A DNA stretch of 28,138 nucleotides, taken from positions 1 to 28,138 of IMG/VR virus record IMGVR_UViG_3300032265_001784; one strand, written 5' to 3'. The notes under the pieces were generated by a model that did not search any database, was not told the origin of the DNA, and saw only the letters and a program-made list of their open reading frames with translations. Below are positions 21,475 to 28,138 of this stretch, in pieces (within the stretch, counting starts at the first letter, position 1; every line of letters begins with the position of its first letter). A program made the position numbers and the translations under genes. Source of the stretch: a virus.

Positions 21475-22027
21475 GCAGATTCATATGTAAGGCCACTAGG
21501 GCTGCGTAACCAATGGCATGCGCATGTTTAAATACAAAACCCTTACTATCATCACCGTCCCATACTGATTCAAACACCTCAGCCCAAGGTCTATTTTGTA
21601 AGTGTGCCTTGCCCGGTCGAATAATACTGATAAATGCTGCCATTCTTGGTATTGAATCTGGTTGCATTGATTGTAGTAAATTTGTATAGTTGCCTACATG
21701 CACCAATTGTTGAGCCCACACAGGATCGTTCCATAGGCGTGACCAATTAGGCTCTCGAGATAACATCTCTTGGTAATGTTCAGGATTAGTAATCGATTGA
21801 TAAACCGACATGTTTAACAAATCTATTTTAAAGTAACCCAATTGTTCGGCTGTCTCATAATCTATAGACGCACACTGGTTAACAGGATCCCATGGAATAT
21901 CAGTCACATATACACCAGAATTGTGTCTACGCACTTGTCCTTGATGCAACTGTCGTGCTGGTATTACTTGTATTAATTTTAACAATTGATCTCTGTCAGC
22001 TAGATCAATATCAATGTCTGCGCTCAT
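21449..22027 (-). CDS. Miniature DnaE/PolC-like protein (Pol III alpha palm remnant)
   Basis: 192 residues from the ATG at 22027 (an ATG at 22033 is also possible); the chosen start overlaps the upstream stop as TAATG and has AGGA at good spacing. Landmarks of bacterial Pol III alpha occur in the right order: ADIDIDLADRDQ (D6, D8, as in DnaE PDxDxDF), RRHNSGVYV (34-41, as in H-A-A-G-V-V), IDYETAEQLGYFKIDLLNM with the third acid D69 (as in KFDFLGL), QPDSIPRMAAFISIIRPGK (as in KPDSFEDLIALxALYRPGP), and FKHAHAIGYAAL (as in NKSHAxxYALV). DnaE proteins exceed 1000 residues; PHP, beta-binding and OB parts are absent. Catalysis is uncertain; a regulatory or accessory role is as likely. Confidence 0.72.
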   Translation of the reverse strand: MSADIDIDLADRDQLLKLIQVIPARQLHQGQVRRHNSGVYVTDIPWDPVNQCASIDYETAEQLGYFKIDLLNMSVYQSITNPEHYQEMLSREPNWSRLWNDPVWAQQLVHVGNYTNLLQSMQPDSIPRMAAFISIIRPGKAHLQNRPWAEVFESVWDGDDSKGFVFKHAHAIGYAALVALHMNLLSPSDGLE

Positions 22028-22701
22028 TACCATCCTGCTTTCTGCAATAAATCTTTTACATACTCTTGATCGGCTGTGTAATCTTTAAACTTTCGCATCC
22101 AAAAATCACTATCAATATAAGGCCATATCATGGCAATCTGTGTGGCATCCAGTTCTGATAAAAATTTCTGCCACGATTCACAGTTGTAGATGATCCAGGG
22201 ACTAATACGACCCGATGCCACAGCATAAGCCATTGAGTTGGAATTTCCGTATCGCAAACAATCGTGCGGAGGGTTTCCGGTTTGTTCCGACCAGTCAATT
22301 CCAAATTCAATTGCACGAGCCAAAGCATCATTTACATTTTCCACACGCAGGTAGTCAGTCAAGTATTCATTGTACACCGAGTCACGGGCCCAGTGGTCCA
22401 ACTTCTTGTTTTGCTTTAAGACCCACTCAACAAAGCGCGATGGATTAATAGCACGGATATCTACACAGTAACGACCAAACTTTAGAAAGGCCTTGTAGTA
22501 AGGACTATCAGCAAAGTCATCAAAGGTTTTTAACTTGGCACTGCCCTGCGTCAATTCATAGAATTTTAAGTAGGCATTAAACCCAAGACGAACCCCAGGT
22601 TCGTCTTTCTCTTGTCTACGACGACGCGGCTCACAGCTATGTACCGCAAGGCTAGACTCTTTTATAAAGTCTTTCCGACAATACTGGCAGGTATATTTCA
22701 T
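22027..22701 (-). CDS. Conserved T4-like phage protein with N-terminal zinc finger
   Basis: 224 residues. Residues 5-23 form a C2HC zinc finger (C5-x2-C8, H21-x-C23), followed by a basic stretch (EPRRRRQEK). The remaining 180 residues are helical and aromatic-rich, with FGRYCVDIRAINPSRFVEWV and RISPWIIYNCES as the most distinctive parts. A finger plus helical body of this kind recurs in T4-like cyanophages without an assigned function. Nucleic-acid binding is inferred. Start and upstream stop share ATGA; the stop is coupled to the DnaE-like gene. Confidence 0.8.
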   Translation of the reverse strand: MKYTCQYCRKDFIKESSLAVHSCEPRRRRQEKDEPGVRLGFNAYLKFYELTQGSAKLKTFDDFADSPYYKAFLKFGRYCVDIRAINPSRFVEWVLKQNKKLDHWARDSVYNEYLTDYLRVENVNDALARAIEFGIDWSEQTGNPPHDCLRYGNSNSMAYAVASGRISPWIIYNCESWQKFLSELDATQIAMIWPYIDSDFWMRKFKDYTADQEYVKDLLQKAGW

Positions 22702-23144
22702 TTTTTAACTTCTTGTCCTAGCTGTTTTAGATAAGCATCTATATCTCGTTTGGTGTTGAGTTGGGCCATGAGATTGATTTCATCGTCCTTGAGTTGTGGA
22801 TACAATTCGGCCAACTGTTTACGAATACCCGAAGCACCGGCTTCTTTTTTGCGTGGAGCAATCCAGGCATGTCGTTGTTGGCCCAAACCTGGACTAACTG
22901 CTGTAGCACACAACCATTGTAGCTTGGGATGGCGGGTAATGTCAAAAAACCGCTTGTTCAAGTAATGATTGCAACTCTGTAAATAGTAGCCCTGTAGTTC
23001 CACACCGCCTTGCACAGACGATCCCCAGCGAATCATAAGATAGTTTGAAAACTTTTTGCGTTCTTCATCAGTTAAACTGTCGTAAAACTTTCTGTTTTTA
23101 CGATCAAACTCTGACATTTCGTTAGCAATAGATAATTTGTCCAT
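22698..23144 (-). CDS. Conserved T4-like phage protein, unknown function
   Basis: 148 residues with a helical, charged start (SIANEMSEFDRKNRKFYDSL) and a central segment (RHPKLQWLCATAVSPGLGQQ) that I associate with a protein conserved across T4-like cyanophages. The end is helical and lysine-rich. No known catalytic motif. Its ATG overlaps the stop of the preceding gene as TAATG, and the stop overlaps the zinc-finger gene as ATGA, so these proteins are made together. Confidence 0.75.
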   Translation of the reverse strand: MDKLSIANEMSEFDRKNRKFYDSLTDEERKKFSNYLMIRWGSSVQGGVELQGYYLQSCNHYLNKRFFDITRHPKLQWLCATAVSPGLGQQRHAWIAPRKKEAGASGIRKQLAELYPQLKDDEINLMAQLNTKRDIDAYLKQLGQEVKK

Positions 23145-24052
23145 TAAGTTGTAGTCTGTAAAAAATTATAAAAATGCTGATAGTTATATTTTACTATATC
23201 TTGTGCTAGATTGCAATTATATCCATCCTGAACAATAGCATCCATAACCAATTTCATTCTAATCCAGCGTTCTACTCCTTCGTATTGGTCATAATTTTCA
23301 TCCCACAAATCCGAAAAAGTTTTAAAACCTGTTTGTTTTAGATTATCTAAAAATCCAACTGGACCAAATAACAAAAATGGACGACATCCGATTATGGGCC
23401 TTGCTGTTTTTTCTGTTGGGAAAAAAGTTTCGCCTCGTGTAACCGTTTCGGCTATGATTTCAATTTGAAATTGATTATAAAAAGTCAACAAAGAACTATT
23501 TGCAGTAGGGGATGGCCCATAATGATCATCAATAGTGGTATTGTCAATTGATCCAATATTATAAATGTGCTCAGGCCACCAAGTTCCTCGAGATCCGCTA
23601 CTGAGTTTATGATTTTGTTGTATACTAATCAAACAATGTTCTTGATAATGATCGAGTATATCTTGAGCCATGGTTGCCCTGTCTTCTGTATATCGTTGCA
23701 TAAACAAACCAAACAGTTTGCCAGTCAATGTTAAGGGACGGGCATCACAAAAATATGGTGCGCCTGTTTTGGTAAAAAAATGTGTGAGTTTTAATACTGG
23801 ATTATCATATTGATAAGGAATTTTTTCGAATTGATTAGAAGTATCAATTTTAACAGTAGTAGGATCTCGTCCTGTGGCAATTACCCATTGGTCAATTACC
23901 TTTAGTATTCCAGACGCTTTAAGACTTATTCCTTCGTGTTGCATGTGAACTATCACGGTATCAAATTTATCAATGGCATACAGTTGTTGTGTCATTTCAA
24001 TTTGATTCAGCCACTTGTCACCAGAGGTATAACAATTAACTGTGATTGTCAC
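23144..24052 (-). CDS. Conserved phage protein, possible glycan-related enzyme
   Basis: 302 residues starting at GTG 24052, which shares one base with the preceding TAG. The C-terminal part has FFPTEKTARPIIGCRPFLLF followed by GFKTFSDLWDENYD. Similar segments (TEK, P, RPF, GF-TF, DE-YD) occur in many phage and giant-virus proteins, sometimes near sugar-handling genes, and faintly recall the TEK motif of GT10-type glycosyltransferases. The N-terminal half gives no motif. The enzymatic suggestion is weak; conserved hypothetical is the safe name. It is co-transcribed with four other conserved genes. Confidence 0.65.
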   Translation of the reverse strand: MTITVNCYTSGDKWLNQIEMTQQLYAIDKFDTVIVHMQHEGISLKASGILKVIDQWVIATGRDPTTVKIDTSNQFEKIPYQYDNPVLKLTHFFTKTGAPYFCDARPLTLTGKLFGLFMQRYTEDRATMAQDILDHYQEHCLISIQQNHKLSSGSRGTWWPEHIYNIGSIDNTTIDDHYGPSPTANSSLLTFYNQFQIEIIAETVTRGETFFPTEKTARPIIGCRPFLLFGPVGFLDNLKQTGFKTFSDLWDENYDQYEGVERWIRMKLVMDAIVQDGYNCNLAQDIVKYNYQHFYNFLQTTT

Positions 24053-24555
24053 TACCAGGCCTTGTTGTAGTCAACAATCTCACAGTTACGACTAATGTCT
24101 TTGACAAAATATACACAATCAGGTTCGTTACTATCGTCAACCGGTACACACAACATTTGCCCATTTTTGAGTTTGGGTGCGTACCAGGTAACTTCTTGAT
24201 ACACATCTACAATTTCAATGTCAAGGAAGCTGGGGCGGAAACTGCTGAGTGGATTAAATTGAAAAGCCTTGAACCCTCGATCATTTATAGCAGTAAGCGG
24301 TAATACTTCCAAGTCACCCAAGTCAGGTTCGCCAATTAAGATTTGCCAATCCACCGGCATGCGTACAATATTTGTGCCAATACGTAAGACCAGAGCAGGG
24401 CTGGTAAAACTTTCCAAAAAAATCAAAGGAATATAATGATAATCCGGATCCTGCGGGTTGCTATTATCCAAGATAGCAAATCGCATGTCGTCAACTTCTT
24501 CCGGAAGATGATCTAAATCGTATGCTTGATTATGGTCTAAGGTTAATATTTTCAT
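24052..24555 (-). CDS. Conserved T4-like phage protein, early
   Basis: 167 residues: MKILTLDHNQAYDLDHLPEEVDDMRFAIL opens an acidic beta-rich domain, with PVDWQILIGEPDLGDLEVLP and NDRGFKAFQFNPLSS as the most recognisable parts, then VTWYAPKLKNGQML. I associate this with a conserved protein of T4-like marine phages whose function is unknown. It heads the five-gene operon down to 21449. Its promoter leaves 6 bp before the ATG and there is no binding site, predicting a leaderless mRNA. Confidence 0.8.
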   Translation of the reverse strand: MKILTLDHNQAYDLDHLPEEVDDMRFAILDNSNPQDPDYHYIPLIFLESFTSPALVLRIGTNIVRMPVDWQILIGEPDLGDLEVLPLTAINDRGFKAFQFNPLSSFRPSFLDIEIVDVYQEVTWYAPKLKNGQMLCVPVDDSNEPDCVYFVKDISRNCEIVDYNKAW

Positions 24556-24561
24556 ACAATC

Positions 24562-24589
24562 ATTATAACATATTTGTTTGTAGTTGCAA
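24562..24589 (-). promoter_or_regulatory. Sigma70-type promoter for the 24555 operon
   Basis: TATAAT at 24567-24562 preceded by TGT, with TTGCAA at 24589-24584 (16-bp spacer) as -35. The -10 ends exactly 6 bp before the ATG at 24555. Confidence 0.7.
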
Positions 24590-24592
24590 CCT

Positions 24593-25324
24593 TTATTTCC
24601 ATTCTATGGTCATTTGCAATAGAATTTTGGAAAAATAATCATGTGCTACTTGAGGATTATGATTTATTGTAGTGGGTTCAAATCCATAGGGCATTGACCA
24701 AGGTAGCTTATCGTTCCAAAGACTATGACCAACAAATGACCAATCACAATTTATCATACCGGTGGACGGAATCAAAACAAATGGTATATTTAAACTCATG
24801 AGTCGGCGAACTCCGTCAGCTATGATAAAATAATCTTTCATAGTTGCAATGGCATTGTTATGCATATAAGCAGTATACTGCTTTACGGCTTCTAGAATTG
24901 CAGGAACATTTGCCGGATCTTCATAGCCCTTAGGCAACAGGTCAGCTGGAAAACTACCTATACTGTCACTAATAATTTTAGGATTTAAATTATCAATGTT
25001 ATTGGCACTATCTGAACTGTAATGTATATAACCCACATCTCGTATGTTGATTGGTAGATCGATCTTTTTTGCCTGTGCCTGTATAGGCAAATCAATTCGA
25101 TCACTGCTAGTAGTTCCTATCACTACAAAATCAGCGTCTTGCTGAATGGCTTCTTCTATTTGCAATCTGATTAAAAAATTTGTTGCTCCGGCACGACCTA
25201 AACTAACATGTTTAAAGTTTTTTTCTTGTGCATACAGATCTAAGAAACTAGTAATAGCATGACACCCACCAAAATCAACGGACATAAAACTACAACCACA
25301 GGTGTATAATTGTTTTATTTCCAC
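24593..25324 (-). CDS. SGNH-like protein, GTG start
   Basis: 243 residues. CGCSFMS (S12) is the SGNH nucleophile block, SLGRAGATN (about 41-49) is block II with its Gly and Asn, and VVIGTTSSDRI follows as in phage SGNH-like proteins. A C-terminal NHNPQVAHDYF region could supply the histidine, but a clear DxxH is not seen, so activity is less certain than for the two genes at 6754-8115. The start is GTG at 25324, 10 bp inside the end of the uvsW gene. Cytoplasmic; substrate unknown. Confidence 0.7.
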   Translation of the reverse strand: MEIKQLYTCGCSFMSVDFGGCHAITSFLDLYAQEKNFKHVSLGRAGATNFLIRLQIEEAIQQDADFVVIGTTSSDRIDLPIQAQAKKIDLPINIRDVGYIHYSSDSANNIDNLNPKIISDSIGSFPADLLPKGYEDPANVPAILEAVKQYTAYMHNNAIATMKDYFIIADGVRRLMSLNIPFVLIPSTGMINCDWSFVGHSLWNDKLPWSMPYGFEPTTINHNPQVAHDYFSKILLQMTIEWK

Positions 25325-26775
25325 TCTAATTTTTCTTGTGTAAATGGATAGTTGGCTTCTTTATAAAACTGTTTGCGTTTAGTCAGATGTCGTTTAGCAA
25401 ACTTACAGTTGCTGGTTACATCCCAGATTTGTACATGGTCTTTGTCTTCGGCCTTGCGTATGCCTCTTCCAATGCTTTGTATGACCCGCACAAATGATTT
25501 GCCAGGTTCCACAAGAACAAGATTAAAGATACGGGGTATATTAATACCAACAGCAGCAACACCATAGGTAGCCACAATAATTTTTCCAGTAGCTTCGGCC
25601 ACTTCATCATATTCATCTTGTCGATCCTTTGCTTTGGTTGCACCTGATACCATCACAGCACGATCGCCTAGGCGTTCTATTAAGCCTTGTCCTGCGGCAA
25701 TGCGATCAACTAATACCAGAGTATTGCCTGTCAGATTAACCTGCTGGATTAGATTGGCAATGGTATCTAGTCTGTCGGGTTCTTCTAACAGAAATTTGAG
25801 CTCGCTTTGATAATTGGCAAATTCTGCGTGATCTACCAGCTGTACAATGTTCACATGACACTGTGCCAACACACCACGATCCTGCAGTTCGCTAGCACTG
25901 AGTTGATTGATCACAGGACCTAGACTACAACGAAGTGCCTGGAATTCAAATGGTTCTTTGGGTATGGTTCCTGTAAGTCCCCAGCGCAGGGGTATACGGC
26001 TCATTACACCAGTCAACAAGGTTTTTAGTGCGTCGGCCTTGGCCATATGTACTTCGTCTACAATCACGCACACCACATCTTCCAAGAACTCCTGTATGGT
26101 ACAATCACCTACCCCCGATTTGGTATTTTTTAACAAGACATTTAGGCTTTGCCAGGTACAGATGGTATGTTGACGACCCCACTCCTTACGATCGCCAAAG
26201 TATACCCCTACATCCTGTTGCATGTTCACATAGTCTTTTTCTGTTTGTGTAACTAGACTCTTATTCGGTACAATCACAATGGTACGGCCGTGTGGTGCTA
26301 CTGCATTTGATAGTGCGGCCGTGATCACAGTTTTGCCTGCGCCTGTGGCAATCTCTTGGATACATTGTGGATTCTCAAGAAAGTTATTGATGATTTCCAC
26401 TTGATAGTCACGCAGGGCCATGGGTTGACCTTCTATGGGGTGTCCCTTGGGCCAGGCTATGTGGCTGAATGTGGATTCGGTGACCTGTTTGAAAGCAAAA
26501 TTGACACTGTAGTCTCGCTGATCATCCAGCTCAATGTCATAGTTAAACTTTTCTAAGATGGGAATAATTTCGGGCAGGAGATTTACATAGGTGCTACCAC
26601 CCAGTTGAAAGTATGAAACCTTGCCGTCCCACCGTCCAAGACGCACCGCTGGCAAGTATCTAGCACCCGGAACATCATACTTAAATGCATTGACTAAAGC
26701 TCTGCGAGCATCCAGCTCAAGGCCTTCGATCTTTATATTGACTTCATCACGGATTATAATTCTAGCTGTTCGCAT
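25315..26775 (-). CDS. uvsW: UvsW-type helicase (superfamily 2)
   Basis: 486 residues, near T4 UvsW (about 500). An N-terminal substrate-binding region (1-110) precedes an SF2 motor: Q-motif-like LRDYQVE (121-127), Walker A ATGAGKT (143-149), DEVH (240-243), LTGTI (267-271) and the arginine-finger motif QSIGRGIRKA (433-442). In T4, UvsW remodels branched DNA and removes R-loops, helping the switch from origin- to recombination-driven replication. The ATG lies 6 bp after a TACACT box and has no binding site. All key motifs are intact. Confidence 0.93.
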   Translation of the reverse strand: MRTARIIIRDEVNIKIEGLELDARRALVNAFKYDVPGARYLPAVRLGRWDGKVSYFQLGGSTYVNLLPEIIPILEKFNYDIELDDQRDYSVNFAFKQVTESTFSHIAWPKGHPIEGQPMALRDYQVEIINNFLENPQCIQEIATGAGKTVITAALSNAVAPHGRTIVIVPNKSLVTQTEKDYVNMQQDVGVYFGDRKEWGRQHTICTWQSLNVLLKNTKSGVGDCTIQEFLEDVVCVIVDEVHMAKADALKTLLTGVMSRIPLRWGLTGTIPKEPFEFQALRCSLGPVINQLSASELQDRGVLAQCHVNIVQLVDHAEFANYQSELKFLLEEPDRLDTIANLIQQVNLTGNTLVLVDRIAAGQGLIERLGDRAVMVSGATKAKDRQDEYDEVAEATGKIIVATYGVAAVGINIPRIFNLVLVEPGKSFVRVIQSIGRGIRKAEDKDHVQIWDVTSNCKFAKRHLTKRKQFYKEANYPFTQEKLEWK

Positions 26776-26781
26776 ACGGAT

Positions 26782-26811
26782 AGTGTAACATACTTAGTTG
26801 GGCAAAGTCAA
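26782..26811 (-). promoter_or_regulatory. Sigma70-type promoter for uvsW, -35 within terminator T run
   Basis: TTGACT at 26811-26806, 18-bp spacer, TACACT at 26787-26782 preceded by TGT. The -10 ends 6 bp before the ATG at 26775. The first bases of the -35 are the last T bases of the upstream terminator. Confidence 0.7.
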
Positions 26812-26836
26812 AAAAACAGGCCCCTAAAGGCCTGTT
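26810..26836 (-). terminator. Intrinsic terminator after the AAA ATPase gene
   Basis: On the minus strand AACAGGCC and GGCCTGTT form an 8-bp stem with a 6-nt loop, followed by seven T. It ends the 26899-27933 transcript and lies immediately before the uvsW promoter. Confidence 0.9.
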
Positions 26837-26842
26837 GTCAAA

Positions 26843-26897
26843 TGGGTAGAGTTTCATCTACCCAGGAGCTACCAATACTTACCAAGCCGTTTGCTTG
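26843..26897 (-). other. Two additional stem-loops in the 3' UTR of the AAA ATPase gene
   Basis: Between the ATPase stop and the terminator the minus strand can form CAAGC/GCTTG (26883-26897, 5 bp) and TGGGTAGA/TCTACCCA (26843-26864, 8 bp, 6-nt loop). The second lacks a good T run. With the terminator they give three consecutive hairpins in about 90 nt: a structured 3' UTR, possibly a stable small RNA. Confidence 0.5.
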
Positions 26898-26898
26898 A

Positions 26899-27933
26899 TT
26901 AAGAATTTTTCATACAGGTTGTAGCAGCCAGGGCCTTCCAGTTTTCGGCTGATACCTTGGTCAAGTCCGCAATCTTCAACGCCATACGCAGGCTAATTTC
27001 ACGCAAGCGATTCTGGTTAGTTTCCATAAACGCAATAACTTCATCACCTTGTTCTGAGCTAAAATCGTAATCGGCAAACAACTCACCTTTGAGGTAGATC
27101 TGCTTGATACGCAGGAAACGATCACGCAAGGTGTTAAGAGTCAAGTCAATAAAGTGACAACGACTTTGTAGTGCTTCTAAATGGTCTTGCAACTTCTTGC
27201 TCTTAAGATTTTGGAACTGTAGATTGGTAATAAAGATGCAGGAACCTTTGAAGTCAAACATGTCTGGAACGCCTTCACGACGCAACATGGCACTATCACT
27301 GTTCCAGTAGATACGACGCTTCTTGCCCGAATCTAGGGCGGCCTTGAGAATGTTCAAGCTCAAGTCATCTTGGAACACAGAGTCACAGTCGTCAAATACG
27401 ATCACATTGTTCCGGTCAGAATGTTTATATAGAGTGCAATACAGGCCAATTGGAGTCATGGCACCTTTGATCACTTCATACTTGACACGACGACCCGACA
27501 ACTTGTCAAACAGGCCTGAATGCTCTAGCTGTTTTTCCACACCAAAAGATTTGCCTACACCAGGAGGGCCAACTACAATCATAGCACGGACATCGCCGGC
27601 AATGGTGGCCTTGGTCATTTGGTCAAGAATGTCAAAGCGTTCGCCGATACGGGCAATAACTTCTTCATCAGTTTCCACTGGTGCCTTGTTATGAACATGC
27701 ACCTGCGGATGAGCAATAGGCGCTACAAATTCACCTGCGGTAAACTCTACATCTTCAATCGTGTTTACATTGACACGAACTACTTCTGGTAAGTCTGGGC
27801 CAAAAAAGCCATCTGATTTCACAGTCACATAGCCTCCTTTGGCTCCTGTTTGGTAACCTTTAACTAAATTAAAGATCATGTTGTTTACGGGTTGATTACG
27901 GTATGTTCCGTTTTTAATAATTACTGTACTCAA
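26899..27933 (-). CDS. Phage AAA+ ATPase
   Basis: 344 residues. An N-terminal domain (1-90) is followed by an AAA+ core: Walker A GPPGVGKS (122-129), Walker B VIVFDDCDS (177-185), a sensor-1-like FITN (234-237), and a helical lid with arginines around 305-316. Proteins of this type occur in T4-like marine phages; the substrate to be remodelled is unknown. The start is TTG at 27933, with a strong AAGGAG seven bases before it. It forms a single-gene unit with its own promoter(s) and terminator. Confidence 0.85.
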   Translation of the reverse strand: MSTVIIKNGTYRNQPVNNMIFNLVKGYQTGAKGGYVTVKSDGFFGPDLPEVVRVNVNTIEDVEFTAGEFVAPIAHPQVHVHNKAPVETDEEVIARIGERFDILDQMTKATIAGDVRAMIVVGPPGVGKSFGVEKQLEHSGLFDKLSGRRVKYEVIKGAMTPIGLYCTLYKHSDRNNVIVFDDCDSVFQDDLSLNILKAALDSGKKRRIYWNSDSAMLRREGVPDMFDFKGSCIFITNLQFQNLKSKKLQDHLEALQSRCHFIDLTLNTLRDRFLRIKQIYLKGELFADYDFSSEQGDEVIAFMETNQNRLREISLRMALKIADLTKVSAENWKALAATTCMKNS

Positions 27934-27952
27934 GGTTAGCTCCTTTTTGTTA

Positions 27953-27992
27953 ACTATACAACTATTATACTATATTGGCAATTTCTGGTCAA
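27953..27992 (-). promoter_or_regulatory. Two overlapping sigma70-type promoters for the AAA ATPase gene
   Basis: P1: TTGACC 27992-27987, 17 bp, TATAAT 27969-27964. P2: TTGCCA 27981-27976, 17 bp, TATAGT 27958-27953. P2 and its surroundings match the promoter of the 10308 operon. Both give leaders that contain AAGGAG. Confidence 0.75.
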
Positions 27993-27993
27993 C

Positions 27994-28138
27994 CTACGCT
28001 TTACGAGCAATTAAATGCTCTGCTAGACTCAATAATTGCATTGGTAAACGCTCTGAATATGCTTCTGCTTTATACTTGTGCTGGACACCTAAATAGCGGC
28101 CATAAATGACATTAGCAGCATCTATTTTATTAACAGCA
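27994..28138 (-). CDS. C-terminal end of an unknown phage gene
   Basis: An open frame enters from the window's right edge and ends with TAG at 27996-27994, giving 47 or more codons. The visible part includes AANVIYGRYLGVQHKYKAEAY and ends LAEHLIARKA; it is helical with no motif I recognise. The ATPase promoter begins immediately after its stop. Same strand and tight spacing support a real gene. Confidence 0.6.
   Translation of the reverse strand, partial: AVNKIDAANVIYGRYLGVQHKYKAEAYSERLPMQLLSLAEHLIARKA

Noticed and set aside
27323-27694. Plus-strand open frame of 123 codons
   Set aside because: It runs antisense through the Walker A/B core of the AAA ATPase gene, has no binding site or promoter, and its translation shows no recognisable domain.

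Overview
The window is a contiguous piece of a T4-like (myovirus-type) tailed bacteriophage genome. The evidence is a gp41-type replicative helicase next to a gp61-type primase, a UvsW-type helicase, a class Ia ribonucleotide reductase large subunit, several proteins resembling conserved T4-like cyanophage/pelagiphage structural and hypothetical families, T4-late-type promoters (TAAATA core), and dense packing with ATGA/TAATG overlaps. I count 39 protein genes, 37 of them on the minus strand; no tRNA, rRNA, CRISPR array or insertion sequence was seen. The encoded IscU is strikingly close to proteobacterial (beta/gamma) IscU, so a proteobacterial host is likely; this is inference.

Layout in the minus-strand transcription direction, from the right end. 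(1) 27994-28138: tail of an unknown gene. (2) 26899-27933: AAA+ ATPase with its own promoter(s) and a structured 3' UTR ending in an intrinsic terminator. (3) 24593-26775: UvsW helicase and an SGNH-like protein. (4) 21449-24555: five conserved phage genes, including a miniature DnaE/PolC-like protein and a zinc-finger protein. (5) 21045-21096: divergent late promoters serving a plus-strand small gene and the structural gene 19890-21044. (6) 16491-19844: primase, helicase, radical SAM protein. (7) 10364-16463: a late structural operon holding a Pol-beta/KxDG two-domain protein and a small, apparently strongly expressed protein bracketed by promoter and terminator. (8) 6754-10308: one operon of two small exported proteins, IscU, radical SAM protein, IscA and two SGNH-like proteins. 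(9) 6022-6735: PD-(D/E)XK nuclease. (10) 3718-5726: tail fibre/spike plus a small gene, with a divergent plus-strand gene 5825-6025. (11) 1-3690: nrdA, an HNH/NUMOD3 homing endonuclease, a repeat-containing exported protein and the start of another exported protein.

Two transcription classes can be read from the DNA. Sigma70-like promoters precede replication, nuclease and Fe-S genes; TAAATA-type promoters precede structural genes. Four of the sigma70-like promoters sit exactly 6 bp before an ATG with no Shine-Dalgarno sequence, which predicts leaderless mRNAs. The exact TATAAATA late promoter before 21044 also predicts a transcript beginning at the start codon. The most unusual content is the IscU-radical SAM-IscA cassette, the 192-residue DnaE-like protein, the Pol-beta/ligase-like fusion, and this promoter geometry.
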